A stretch of DNA of 31,498 nt. Origin: an uncultured Dialister sp. GTDB lineage: Bacteria; Bacillota; Negativicutes; Veillonellales; Dialisteraceae. Position numbers and translations under genes: made by a program. Where the stretch lies: assembly GCA_900314595.1 (NCBI GenBank), contig OMVW01000021.1, positions 1 through 31,498 on the forward strand, read 5' to 3'. This document shows positions 1 to 7,149 of this stretch, one piece after another (the first letter of the stretch is position 1; the number at the start of each line of letters is the position of its first letter). Below the pieces are notes generated by a model. That model saw only the letters and a list, made by a program, of their open reading frames with translations, did no database searches and had not been told where the DNA came from.

Positions 1-1
1 A

Positions 2-89
2 TTTTTTTCGACTTTTTTGCACAAAAAAGCACGCACCTTTCGATGCGTACTTGAACTATTTTATGAATTTCTTAAGTTAATGACATTGC
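2..89. repeat. Terminal inverted repeat, left copy
   Basis: This 88-bp segment is a perfect reverse complement of the last 88 bases of the window, and weaker similarity continues inward to about base 99. It contains an imperfect hairpin whose arms are GCACGCA and TGCGTAC around CCTTTCGA, flanked by A and T runs, so it can act as a terminator. Read on the minus strand it follows 7-bp words (inner side), like other intergenic repeats here. Both ends of the sequence fall exactly on copies of it, so it is probably a dispersed repeat at which the assembly stopped. Confidence 0.9.
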
Positions 90-169
90 CATTAACTATG
101 AACTGCCGGCACATCCATATTTCCAAATCAGTTATTTATTTTATATATGTATAAAATAGGAGGCACATC

Positions 170-508
170 ATGACATTTTTTGATCGCGTAAAGGGAAAGA
201 AACTGACTGTCCGTTATGAATCGGGTTTTGCATTTACCATCGTGTATCCGGTGGAGGGGATTCTTTCCTGGAAAGCGCTGGGGGAATCCATTGCTGTCAC
301 GCAGGAGGAGGAAAAATATGAAGTCCTGGAAATCAGGGACGGTCTGTACTTTGTGAACTGGGTAGAAGGCCCGGGCACTGTACTCTCCCAGCTTCTTGAT
401 TTCGAAAGCGGGAAGGTTTCTGCCTTTATGACATGGAATGATGAGAATGCCTTCGGAAAGAGGGCAAGGATTCTTCACAAAGGCACATTTACCGTAGAGG
501 AGGTTTAA
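170..508 (+). CDS. MoaF-like / small calycin-type protein
   Basis: A 112-residue soluble protein with no signal peptide or membrane segment. The centre and C-terminal half (YFVNWVEGPGTVLSQLLDFE, then a short beta-rich tail) resemble the MoaF-related and phenolic-acid-decarboxylase-like beta-barrel families, in which a W-x-E strand is followed by a D-F-(E) strand; the assignment is by pattern only. The start is set by AGGAGG at 157-162. The gene ends one base before the downstream dioxygenase gene, whose ribosome-binding site lies inside its last codons, so the two are very likely translated together. The shared transcript suggests a ligand-binding or enzymatic role linked to an aromatic or catechol-like substrate, but this is inference. 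Confidence 0.6.
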   Translation: MTFFDRVKGKKLTVRYESGFAFTIVYPVEGILSWKALGESIAVTQEEEKYEVLEIRDGLYFVNWVEGPGTVLSQLLDFESGKVSAFMTWNDENAFGKRARILHKGTFTVEEV

Positions 509-509
509 T

Positions 510-1289
510 ATGGGAAAACGGATGCCCGTCATTTTCTCCGGCCACGGGTCACCCATGATCGCGCTGGAACAGAATGACATTACGGAAGGTATGAAGAAAA
601 TCGGAAAAAAGGTCATTTCCGAATACGGAAAACCAAAGGCCATCCTGGCTGTTTCCGCCCACTGGTATACGAGAGGGAGCTGGATCCAGACCGCTCCCGT
701 GCCGAAGCAGGTGTACGATATGTATGGTTTCCCAAAGGAACTGTACGAAGTGAAATATCCGGTCAAAGGATACCTTCCCCTTTCCGAAAGAGTGATGGAA
801 CTTCTGGGAAAGATCGTGAAGGAAGATAATTCCTGGGGCATTGACCACGGTACCTGGACCGTCCTCACCCATATGTTTCCAAAAGCAGACATCCCGGTAG
901 TCCAGCTCTCCGTGGACGGTCAGGCAAAGCCTTCGGAAAATTTTGAAATCGGAAAGAAACTCTCGGCTCTCCGGGACGAAGGATACCTCGTTTTCGGAAG
1001 CGGAAATGTAGTCCATAACCTGAGAAGAGTGGAATGGGACAATGAAGGCGGGACTCCCATGGCCTATGCTTTCAATGATTACGTAAAGAAAGCAGTGGCC
1101 AAAGGAAATACAAAGGCCCTGATCGATTATGAAAAGGGACCTTCCGCTGATTATGCGGTACCGACTCCGGACCATTACCTTCCTATCCTCTATACACTGG
1201 GAGCTGCTGAAGGGGACAAGGCGGAAGTTTTCAACGATGTCTGCAACCTGGGCTCCATGGCGATGACGGGATTTGTCTGGAGTCATTAG
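510..1289 (+). CDS. ygiD: Extradiol ring-cleavage dioxygenase, YgiD/DODA class III family
   Basis: A 259-residue protein, the normal length for the LigB-like 4,5-DOPA extradiol dioxygenase family (E. coli YgiD). Family signatures are visible in order: GHGSPM near the N-terminus (residues about 11-16), SAHWY (about 49-53) and DHGTWTVLTHMFP (about 112-124) supplying metal-ligand histidines, SGNVVHNL (about 170-177), and PTPDHYLPILY (about 225-235) with the catalytic histidine. Such enzymes open catechol rings using a metal ion, but the physiological substrate in anaerobic or microaerophilic Firmicutes is not known. The start follows GAGGAGG inside the preceding gene. A repeat with a GC-rich hairpin follows the stop. 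Confidence 0.85.
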   Translation: MGKRMPVIFSGHGSPMIALEQNDITEGMKKIGKKVISEYGKPKAILAVSAHWYTRGSWIQTAPVPKQVYDMYGFPKELYEVKYPVKGYLPLSERVMELLGKIVKEDNSWGIDHGTWTVLTHMFPKADIPVVQLSVDGQAKPSENFEIGKKLSALRDEGYLVFGSGNVVHNLRRVEWDNEGGTPMAYAFNDYVKKAVAKGNTKALIDYEKGPSADYAVPTPDHYLPILYTLGAAEGDKAEVFNDVCNLGSMAMTGFVWSH

Positions 1290-1448
1290 GCAGATACTGC
1301 GGTCTCAGTCAATATCGGTATTCGGGTCTTAGCCTCACCACGGCACGCCCCATTCTTGTCATTTCCGAGATTTCGGGGCGCGGGGCTCGGGGAGGTGCGG
1401 CGCTGATGCGCCGCCCTTTTTGGATGGGAATGTACGCAGGCGGGAAAT
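1290..1448 (+). repeat. Heptamer-hairpin repeat, copy 1
   Basis: First of eight related intergenic copies of about 130-180 bp. Order: a loosely conserved front (GGTATTCGGG, TTAGCCTCAC, CACGCCCC), then in-phase 7-bp words ending in CGGG, GGAGGTGC, then the hairpin GCGGCGC-TGAT-GCGCCGC (1397-1414) with a T-run, then a tail related to TGGGGACTTTGCACAGGCGGG. It starts directly after the ygiD stop codon and is oriented like that gene, and probably serves as its terminator. Confidence 0.85.
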
Positions 1449-1518
1449 ATTCGATATGCTTAATCATATAATGAGGGCTTATTAAGTTTCCTCTTTTCAA
1501 AAGTTTCCCAATCTGCTA

Positions 1519-1538
1519 TATTGATAACGGATATCAAA
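1519..1538 (+). promoter_or_regulatory. Promoter with Fur-like operator upstream of the SnoaL gene
   Basis: An extended -10 (TGCTATATT) ends near 1522, immediately followed by the imperfect palindrome TGATAAC-G-GATATCA (about 1522-1536). This matches 11 of 14 positions of the Bacillus 7-1-7 Fur consensus TGATAAT-N-ATTATCA and is similar to the operator upstream of feoA in this window. Its position over the start of transcription would suit repression. Fur binding is an inference. Confidence 0.4.
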
Positions 1539-1565
1539 TAAAATAATTTCTGAAAGGAGATTTGT

Positions 1566-2069
1566 ATGAAAAAATTATTGATTGCTGCTCTGGCAGCTGC
1601 CTCTTTTGTCATGGTTCCTGCCCTGGGGAGCGAGGCCCATGCCTTTCCACCTATCCGGGACAATGGAATGATTTCCAAACTTCAGAAGGAAAGACAGGAT
1701 GAGGCGAATAAGGCACTGGTGGTCAATTTCTGGAATGAAGTTTTCAACAAGCACAATGCTTCTATCATCGATACGGCGGTAGGCGATGTTTACACCCAGC
1801 ACAGCCCGGGATTTGCGGATGGAAAGGAAGCTTTCAGGACGGCCATTATCGGATTCCTGAAAGAATTCCCGGAAAGCACGGCGGAAATTAAAAGGGTGGC
1901 TGCCGATGGGGACCTGGTTTTCATCCATAACCATATCAAAATGAATGAATCAGACAGGGGACAGTCTGCCGTCGATATTTTCCGTGTGGAAAACGGGAAA
2001 ATCGTGGAACACTGGGATATCATCCAGGATGTTCCTGAAAAGGCGGAAAATAACAATACCATGTTCTAA
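1566..2069 (+). CDS. Exported SnoaL-like / NTF2-fold protein
   Basis: A 167-residue protein beginning with a clear Sec signal peptide: KK, a hydrophobic core of about 16 residues, and AHA-F as a likely signal peptidase I site near residue 26. The mature part looks like the SnoaL-like polyketide cyclase/NTF2 fold: VVNFWNEVFNKHN near the front, YTQHSPGFADGKEAF, FPESTAEIKRVAADGDLVFIH and the C-terminal strand IVEHWDIIQDVPE typical of the family. Many such proteins have no known substrate. AAAGGAGA lies 6-8 bases before the ATG. It has its own promoter, with a possible Fur-type palindrome, and a strong terminator, so it is probably a single-gene unit acting outside the cytoplasmic membrane. Confidence 0.8.
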   Translation: MKKLLIAALAAASFVMVPALGSEAHAFPPIRDNGMISKLQKERQDEANKALVVNFWNEVFNKHNASIIDTAVGDVYTQHSPGFADGKEAFRTAIIGFLKEFPESTAEIKRVAADGDLVFIHNHIKMNESDRGQSAVDIFRVENGKIVEHWDIIQDVPEKAENNNTMF

Positions 2070-2071
2070 TG

Positions 2072-2100
2072 AAAAAGCCGCACCTTTCGGGCGGCTTTTT
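2072..2100 (+). terminator. Rho-independent terminator after the SnoaL-like gene
   Basis: A 10-bp perfect stem, AAAAAGCCGC paired with GCGGCTTTTT, with the loop ACCTTTCGG, starts three bases after the stop codon. The A and T runs allow it to work in both directions. Confidence 0.9.
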
Positions 2101-2194
2101 GCTTGGGATTTTTACGTGGACCGTGGCTGTCAAGGGAGAGTCTTATTTTCTCCTGCCTTTCCGGAAATACGCTGAAACTTTCTCTATACCCTTA

Positions 2195-2203
2195 TGTTAT
2201 AAT
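2195..2203 (+). promoter_or_regulatory. Extended -10 promoter of the TM2-domain gene
   Basis: TGTTATAAT provides a TGn extension and a perfect TATAAT about 40 bases before the chosen start codon. No good -35 box is seen at 17 bp; CTGAAA at 2172-2177 is 20 bp away. Confidence 0.6.
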
Positions 2204-2243
2204 AGAATCGATTACAGGAACTTTGGGGAAAGGAGGGAAATCC

Positions 2244-3005
2244 ATGGGCTATATCCGCAGGCGGGTGAAGAATTATACCATCCTCATCCTTTCGATTGAT
2301 GAAAAAAGTGAGACCATTGACAGGGCTGCGGCCCTGCGTGTGCGGAATGGGCAGGAAGCGGGGACTTTTCATCTGGAAAGGGAAGAAGGAGACCCTGAGA
2401 AACAGCAGGAAGATTTCGACGATTTCCGGGATTTCCTTTCCAATGACCTGGTGATGCTCACCGATTACAGTGCAGTCCGTCCGGTGATGGATAAATGGTA
2501 CCAGGCGGGAGCCGGTGAGTTTTTTACGAATACGGCCATGGACATGCTTCCCCAGATCGAGGAGGCCGTGCCGATGACGGAAAATCCGGAAGCTTTCCGG
2601 AAGGAAATGGAGGAAGCCGGAAGGGAAAAGGACCTGCTCACCAGGGCCCGCAGGGTTCACAAACTCTATGAAATGGCAGCGGGCCTTCTTTTCAGTTATC
2701 AGCAGGGCTACCCTTACTGGATTTTCATGCTTCCCAAAGAAGAGGAACGGTACATGGCCCATCATCTGCCGGCGAAGAAACAGTTCCGGAAAGCGATGAC
2801 TGCCTGGGTCTTCGGCCTTCATTATTTCTATCTGGGAAATCCGAAGCGGAATATCCTCTACCTTTTGACTCTGGGAGGCTGTTTCCTCTGGATGTTCTTC
2901 GACCTGTACCGGATGCCCCTCCTGGTGGATGAAGCCAATGAAAGAATGGCGGAAAAAGTGTATCTTGGGGCGCCGAAATTTCCTGTTTCAGGACCATCCC
3001 GTTGA
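2244..3005 (+). CDS. TM2-domain membrane protein with a degenerate exonuclease-like N-terminal half
   Basis: The start at 2244 (253 residues) is chosen because AAAGGAGG lies just upstream and the extended -10 sits about 40 bases before it; the longer open frame from 2103 crosses the promoter. Residues about 178-232 form a TM2 domain: a GLHYFYLGNPKR turn between two hydrophobic helices, ending FDLYRMP. Residues about 10-148 recall the DEDDh exonuclease fold: ILSID at the first beta strand, AAALRVRNGQE in place of the usual IIEIAAV..G, FRDFLSNDLVML at the next strand, and VHKLYEMA near the third motif. The expected D-x-E pair reads D-E-K and the middle-motif aspartate is absent, so nuclease activity is unlikely. 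The exonuclease comparison is my inference. The TM2 part is firmer. Confidence 0.65.
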   Translation: MGYIRRRVKNYTILILSIDEKSETIDRAAALRVRNGQEAGTFHLEREEGDPEKQQEDFDDFRDFLSNDLVMLTDYSAVRPVMDKWYQAGAGEFFTNTAMDMLPQIEEAVPMTENPEAFRKEMEEAGREKDLLTRARRVHKLYEMAAGLLFSYQQGYPYWIFMLPKEEERYMAHHLPAKKQFRKAMTAWVFGLHYFYLGNPKRNILYLLTLGGCFLWMFFDLYRMPLLVDEANERMAEKVYLGAPKFPVSGPSR

Positions 3006-3074
3006 AATCAGCGGAAAAACATGGTAAGGTGGAAATAAAAGAAGGGGCCTGGCCCATTGTAAAGGAGACAGATC

Positions 3075-3377
3075 ATGCAGGGCGGAGACGCAGATGAATT
3101 TATCGATTATATGAATGACGGAGAAGCATCCGTCCGGCACCGGGGCTACGTGTACCGGTTTTCGGGACTGAAATATCACCCCGGCCGCCACACCTACAGC
3201 GTAAGCGTGGAGAAATACCGGTTCACCAGGGAACCTTTCGAGGAATTCATGGAACTGGTGTACAATTATGAATCCGACGATCCCGATGATGTGCTTGACC
3301 ATCTCTGTGAGGATATCCTCTGGGATGGAAAGAGCTTTTATGAACTGGAAAAGGCGCTGACGTGGATTGAATGGTGA
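3075..3377 (+). CDS. Small acidic protein of unknown function
   Basis: A 100-residue soluble protein with AAAGGAGA 8 bases before its ATG. It is rich in Asp, Glu and aromatic residues (YVYRFSGLKYHPGRHTYSV, YNYESDDPDDVLDHL, and a C-terminal KALTWIEW). No signal peptide, membrane segment or known motif is visible. It lies 69 bases after the TM2-domain gene in the same direction with no clear terminator between them, so they may be co-transcribed. I do not recognise a family. The good ribosome-binding site and codon pattern like its neighbours support a real gene. Confidence 0.6.
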   Translation: MQGGDADEFIDYMNDGEASVRHRGYVYRFSGLKYHPGRHTYSVSVEKYRFTREPFEEFMELVYNYESDDPDDVLDHLCEDILWDGKSFYELEKALTWIEW

Positions 3378-3558
3378 TTTATTTGAGTCATCTGTCAGAT
3401 AATACGGTTTGTGTCAGTTACGGTATTCGGGAGTTAGCCCTGTATCGGACATGCACCATTTAGTACATTTCCGAGATTTCGGGATTCGAGGTTCGGGGCT
3501 CGGGAAGGTGGCGGCGCTGATGCGCCGCATTTTTTAATGGGGAATTTGCACAGGCGGT
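3378..3558 (+). repeat. Heptamer-hairpin repeat, copy 2
   Basis: The words TTTCGGG, ATTCGAG, GTTCGGG and GCTCGGG run in phase into AAGGTG, the hairpin GCGGCGC-TGAT-GCGCCGC (3511-3528) and a T-run, then AATGGGGAATTTGCACAGG. It directly adjoins copy 3, with which it shares the long front block (about GGAGTTAGCCCTGTATCGG to ACATTTCCGAG), so the pair looks like a tandem duplication. Confidence 0.88.
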
Positions 3559-3745
3559 TTATTGGAGTCAATTGTCAGATATACGACCTGAGTCAGCTGC
3601 GGTATTCGGGAGTTAGCCCTGTATCGGGCATGCACCATTTAGTACATTTCCGAGATTTCGGGATTCGGGATGCGGGGTGCGGGGAGGATTAGCTGCTGAT
3701 GCAGCCAATATTTTTTTATGGGGGCTTTGCACAGGCGGGGTTAAA
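3559..3745 (+). repeat. Heptamer-hairpin repeat, copy 3
   Basis: Tandem neighbour of copy 2. The words TTTCGGG, ATTCGGG, ATGCGGG and GTGCGGG lead to the stem GCTGC-TGAT-GCAGC (3692-3705), a different stem sequence with the same loop, then a T-run at 3711-3717 and the tail ATGGGGGCTTTGCACAGGCG. Confidence 0.88.
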
Positions 3746-3849
3746 ATCCCGACCGGGCGCGTGGAACGGGGAAACGCAGCGTTCTTTTTCGTATAGCAGA
3801 AATCCTGTTTAAAGAATTCCATCGATACCGGGTGGAATGCTCTGCCGGT

Positions 3850-3935
3850 TGTTCAACTCGTCTGTGCAAATACCCCATATAAGCTCGTCCCTGCCTCAGC
3901 AGGGATACCTTCCCTTTTCCCATTCCCCCCCCCTT
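3850..3935 (-). repeat. Heptamer-hairpin repeat, inverted partial copy
   Basis: On the minus strand the order is GGGAATG, GGAAAAG, GGAAGGT words, the hairpin CCCTGC-TGAG-GCAGGG (3889-3904), then ATATGGGGTATTTGCACAGA and GAGTTGAACAACC. These match the word tract, hairpin and conserved tail of the plus-strand copies. It opposes copies 2 and 3 and has no minus-strand gene upstream. The rest of 3746-4040 holds only the promoter described next. Confidence 0.75.
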
Positions 3936-3990
3936 TTTTATTCAGCGGTTTCGGATTTCCAAATCTACATTCCGCAGTGGAAATATTTCA

Positions 3991-3999
3991 TGCTATAAT
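3991..3999 (+). promoter_or_regulatory. Extended -10 promoter of the alpha/beta hydrolase gene
   Basis: TGCTATAAT lies 49 bases before the start codon. The same TGC-TATAAT form occurs at several other genes in this window. No strong -35 is seen. Confidence 0.6.
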
Positions 4000-4047
4000 A
4001 AAATTAAAAGTTGGTCATCAGTCATATTTCTAAAAAGGGGTGTTTCT

Positions 4048-4971
4048 ATGGATCTTCTGGTGAAAGCGGTGGCAGCCCTTGTGGTGGGGGCGGCCGGGGC
4101 GTTCATGGTTTCAAGAAAGAAGAAAAAGGAGCCCGTCCTGACGGTGGGGGAAAGCCGGTACTTCATGGATGAACCTACCGGTGTCAATAAAGATCCGGTG
4201 GAGGTGTATTATTACCGCCCGCCCACCTGGTCCGAGGGGGACCCCGTATTCATCGCATTTCCCGGCTATACGAGGACGGGAGATAAATTCCGGACGAGGC
4301 TGGAACCGCTGGCGGTGAAGTACAATATGCTCATCGCTTCGCCAAAGTTTAGCGCGGAGAAATATCCCGGTGCCCGCTGGTACCAGGAAGGAAATATTTC
4401 CGATGCGGAAGGAGAGGAAGGCCATATCCAGCCAAGAGATGAGTGGACTTTTTCCGCCATCGACCGGGTCATCGGATCCGTCCGCCGGCGCACCCGGTGC
4501 AAAGGGAAGGTGTACCTCTTCGGTCATTCGGCAGGGGGACAGTTCATGCACCGCTACTCCCTCTTTGGCGATAATCCCCGGGTGGATGCGATCATCTGCG
4601 CCAATTCGGGATGGTTTACCATGCCTGATGAAAAAATCGCCTATCCTTACGGCATGAAAGATCTGCCCGTTTCCAGAGGAGATTTCATCCGCGCCTTTTC
4701 CCGGCCCGTGTACATGCTCATGGGAGGAAATGATATTTCCAGAAAGAAACCTTTCCGCGATACTCCCGAGGCCGATGCCCAGGGCATGAACCGCATGGAG
4801 CGGTGCAATAACTATTTCAAAGCCTGCGAAGAAAAGGCGAAAGAACTGAACATCCCCTTCCGCTGGCAGAAGAGCATCGTCCCTGGCGCTGCCCATGAAG
4901 GAGTGAAAATGGCGGAAGGAGCCATGAAACTCTTCTGCGAAGAACCGCTGGACGAGACACTTGGGATGTAG
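4048..4971 (+). CDS. Alpha/beta hydrolase with N-terminal membrane anchor
   Basis: A 307-residue protein. Residues 1-22 form a hydrophobic helix followed by RKKKK, so it is probably anchored in the membrane with a positive stop-transfer, or exported with the anchor retained. The catalytic domain follows with a nucleophile elbow GHSAGG (serine about residue 161), a likely acid in MGGNDIS (Asp about 229) and a likely histidine in GAAHEG (about 283), in the order expected for the alpha/beta hydrolase fold. The pattern is closest to esterase / PHB-depolymerase-like hydrolases, but the substrate cannot be told. AAAAGGGG precedes the ATG. It stands alone, with a heptamer tract and hairpin after it. 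Confidence 0.75.
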   Translation: MDLLVKAVAALVVGAAGAFMVSRKKKKEPVLTVGESRYFMDEPTGVNKDPVEVYYYRPPTWSEGDPVFIAFPGYTRTGDKFRTRLEPLAVKYNMLIASPKFSAEKYPGARWYQEGNISDAEGEEGHIQPRDEWTFSAIDRVIGSVRRRTRCKGKVYLFGHSAGGQFMHRYSLFGDNPRVDAIICANSGWFTMPDEKIAYPYGMKDLPVSRGDFIRAFSRPVYMLMGGNDISRKKPFRDTPEADAQGMNRMERCNNYFKACEEKAKELNIPFRWQKSIVPGAAHEGVKMAEGAMKLFCEEPLDETLGM

Positions 4972-5010
4972 GACAAGGGAGCCCTACCCGGCTTCATTTC
5001 TAAATGACAG

Positions 5011-5086
5011 ATTAGTGGCAAGTAATAAGCGGTAAGTGCTAAGTGGTAAGTGAAAGTGCGGCGCAAAATAAGAAGCGCCGCATTTT
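5011..5086 (+). terminator. Heptamer tract plus hairpin terminator after the hydrolase gene
   Basis: Seven in-phase 7-bp words occupy 5011-5059: ATTAGTG, GCAAGTA, ATAAGCG, GTAAGTG, CTAAGTG, GTAAGTG, AAAGTGC. They lead into GCGGCGC, a 10-base loop, GCGCCGC and TTTTT, then GATGGAGAAC. The layout is the same as in the longer repeat copies but the words are different. Confidence 0.85.
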
Positions 5087-5125
5087 TGATGGAGAACTTT
5101 CCCCTTGAAACCGCACAGGGAGCCT

Positions 5126-5580
5126 TTACCCCTGCACCGTTTTCAAAATGAAGTATCCTTTATATAATCAGAGTGTCCCGTCCATTAACCATTAACCCCG
5201 ATGTACAGTTTTTCGTAATGAAGTATCCCTTACACAATCAGTTGAGCCCGCCCATTAACCATTAACCCCGATGTACAGCTTTTCGTAATGAAGTGTCCCT
5301 TATACAATCAGAGTATTCCGCCCATTAACTATTAACCTCAATGCACAGTTTTTCATAAAGAAGTATCCTTTACATAATCAGAGTGCCCCGCCTATTACCC
5401 ATTAACCTCAATGTACAGTTTTTCAGAATGAAGTTTCCTTTCAACAATCAAAGTTCCCGGCTCATTACCCATTAACCTCAATACACAGTATTTCATAATG
5501 AAGATTTCCTTACACAATCAGAGTATTCCAACCATTAACCCCAATGCACAGTTTTTCGTATCGGAGTTTCCATACATGAC
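5126..5580. repeat. Seventy-bp tandem array (about 6.5 units)
   Basis: The block CCATTAACCCCGATGTACAG recurs with starts of ATGTACAG or its variants at 5201, 5271, 5341, 5411 and 5481, exactly 70 bp apart, and again at 5544. That last step is 63 bp because one CCATTAA-type 7-bp word is missing. Each unit reads CATTAACC-A/G-TGTACAGTTTTTC, AATGAAGT, CCTTAxACAATCAGAGT, CCG. The array fills the space between the hydrolase terminator and the queC promoter and has no coding potential. Two related diverged units occur at 21563-21655. Confidence 0.93.
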
Positions 5581-5619
5581 CCGGCTGCCCGGGACTTTAG
5601 CGGCTCTTCATATAAAATT

Positions 5620-5648
5620 TTGCAATTCACATAGAGACAGTGTATAAT
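5620..5648 (+). promoter_or_regulatory. Sigma-70 type promoter of queC
   Basis: TTGCAA and TATAAT with a 17-bp spacer. The predicted leader of about 55 bases before the start codon is short, and I could not fit the preQ1-I riboswitch consensus to it. Confidence 0.85.
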
Positions 5649-5707
5649 ATTTCCAAATCAATACCCAGTTGTCATCTGTTAACCAACTTAAAAAAACAGG
5701 AGGAAAG

Positions 5708-6400
5708 ATGAAAAAAGCGATTATCCTATCCAGCGGGGGCGTGGATTCTACCACCTGCGTATCCCTGGCTGTGGACAGACTGGGAGCAGACAATGTTGTG
5801 ACTGCTTCTATTTTTTATGGCCAGAAACACAAGAAGGAAATACTGGCGGCGAGAAAGGTGGCGGAGTACTACCACCTGAAACATTACGAATTCGACCTGT
5901 CCCAGATTTTTCAGTATTCCAACTGCTCCCTTCTCTCGGGTTCCACCGAAGAAATCGTTCACAAGAGCTACGCAGAGCAGATTGCGGAGAACGGCGCAGG
6001 AAAGGTAGCCACTTACGTGCCTTTCCGGAATGGCCTCATGCTTTCTACCGCCGCTTCTCTCGCAGCGTCCCTCTTTGAAAATGAAGAAGTGGACATTTAT
6101 ATCGGTGCCCATGCAGATGATGCGGCAGGGGACGCTTATGCGGACTGCAGCGAACCCTTCCTGAAAGCCATGAACGATGCGATAACGATTGGCACCTACG
6201 GGAAAGTCCATCTGGTCTTCCCCTTTGCCGATATGAATAAAGCAGGAGTCGTGGCCACGGGTCTCAAACTGCACACGCCCTATGAACTCACCTGGAGCTG
6301 CTACGAAGGGGGAGATAAACCCTGCGGCACCTGCGGCACCTGCATCGACCGGGCAGCTGCCTTCGCGGCAAACGGAGTCAAGGATCCGGCTCTTAATTGA
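5708..6400 (+). CDS. queC: 7-cyano-7-deazaguanine (preQ0) synthase
   Basis: QueC converts 7-carboxy-7-deazaguanine to preQ0 with ATP and ammonia, the last step before the queuosine and archaeosine branches. The 230-residue protein from this start has the PP-loop SSGGVDSTTC at residues 7-16 and the C-terminal zinc knuckle CYEGGDKPCGTCGTC (cysteines spaced 8, 2 and 2 apart), and has the normal family length. The start is set by ACAGGAGG 5-8 bases upstream; the frame is open further upstream but that part overlaps the leader. It is followed by a 419-bp repeat-filled gap before queD, although all four pathway genes point the same way. Confidence 0.95.
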   Translation: MKKAIILSSGGVDSTTCVSLAVDRLGADNVVTASIFYGQKHKKEILAARKVAEYYHLKHYEFDLSQIFQYSNCSLLSGSTEEIVHKSYAEQIAENGAGKVATYVPFRNGLMLSTAASLAASLFENEEVDIYIGAHADDAAGDAYADCSEPFLKAMNDAITIGTYGKVHLVFPFADMNKAGVVATGLKLHTPYELTWSCYEGGDKPCGTCGTCIDRAAAFAANGVKDPALN

Positions 6401-6572
6401 GTCATCTGTCAGATACCATGGCCTGAGACTACTTCGGTATTCGGGAATTAGCCTCACTACGGCACGCCCCGCTTGATGCACCTTCGAAATTTCGGGATGC
6501 GGGGTGCGGGGAGGTGCGCCGCTGATGCGGCGCGATTATATATGGGGACTCTGCACAGTCGAAGTTGAAAGC
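6401..6572 (+). repeat. Heptamer-hairpin repeat, copy 4
   Basis: It begins at the queC stop codon. Conserved front block (GAGTCATCTGTCAGATA, CGGTATTCGGG, TTAGCCTCACTACGGCACGCCCC), the words TTTCGGG, ATGCGGG, GTGCGGG, then GAGGTGC and the hairpin GCGCCGC-TGAT-GCGGCGC (6516-6533), followed by GATTATATATGGGGACTCTGCACAG. It lacks a good T-run, so read-through from queC into queD may be possible. Confidence 0.85.
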
Positions 6573-6700
6573 CCATTTTCTCCAAAGTCATCCATCAGCC
6601 CACGAATTTCCTCTCCTCCCCCGGTCAGGGCACCCGAAGGGGTCATACGATCGTTAAAAACGATATGTGAGAGCCAAAGGCCGTGCGCGAAGCGCACTAC

Positions 6701-6770
6701 AAAAAATTGGTTTCCCGAAGGGAAACCATATCCTTCCCGCAATCCGAAATCCCCAATCCGCAATCCGATT
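6701..6770 (-). repeat. Minus-strand heptamer tract and terminator-like hairpin
   Basis: Plus-strand words CCCGCAA, TCCGAAA, TCCCCAA, TCCGCAA, TCCGATT fill 6736-6770 in exact phase. Read on the minus strand they lead through GGAAGG into GGTTTCCC-TTC-GGGAAACC (6709-6727) and a TTTTTT run. This is the tract-hairpin-T arrangement, but no minus-strand gene precedes it. The neighbouring 6573-6700 holds only short hairpins such as GTGCGC-GAA-GCGCAC. Confidence 0.8.
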
Positions 6771-6819
6771 CACCCCGCAATGACACAAACCATAATTATC
6801 GCTAAATGAAAGGAACAAT

Positions 6820-7149
6820 ATGTTCACCGTAACGAAACGCATAGAAGTATCCGGAGCCCATTTCCTCCATCTTGATTATGAAAGCAAGTGCACGAACCTG
6901 CATGGCCATAACTGGATCATCACTGTCACTGTCCAAAGCGAGACTCTCGACAAAAATGGAATGGTGGTGGATTTCTCGAAAATCAAGGAAATCGTGAACC
7001 AGTTTGACCACCATGTGATCAATGATGTACTGGGAGACATCAATCCTACGGCCGAAAATATGGCCAAATGGCTCTGCGACAGAATCCCAAAGTGCATCCG
7101 CGTATCCGTGCAGGAAACAGAGGGCAATGTAGCGACCTATGAGAAATAA
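6820..7149 (+). CDS. queD: 6-carboxy-5,6,7,8-tetrahydropterin synthase
   Basis: QueD turns 7,8-dihydroneopterin triphosphate into 6-carboxytetrahydropterin. The 109-residue protein shows the PTPS-family pattern: SGAHFL (first zinc histidine), KCTNLHGHNW (catalytic Cys and the HGH zinc ligands), VVDFSKIKEIV, DHHVIND, and the terminal VQETEGNVATYEK with the pterin-anchoring glutamate. AAAGGAACAAT precedes the ATG. Its last codons overlap the start of queE by 11 bases, indicating translational coupling. Confidence 0.95.
   Translation: MFTVTKRIEVSGAHFLHLDYESKCTNLHGHNWIITVTVQSETLDKNGMVVDFSKIKEIVNQFDHHVINDVLGDINPTAENMAKWLCDRIPKCIRVSVQETEGNVATYEK

Noticed and set aside
5126..5580. CRISPR array or replication-origin iterons
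   Set aside because: The whole 70-bp unit is repeated with point changes, no unique spacers exist, and no replication initiator gene is adjacent.
5649..5707. preQ1 riboswitch before queC
   Set aside because: The leader is only about 55 nt and I could not fit the preQ1-I consensus; the segment is AT-rich without a clear stem.
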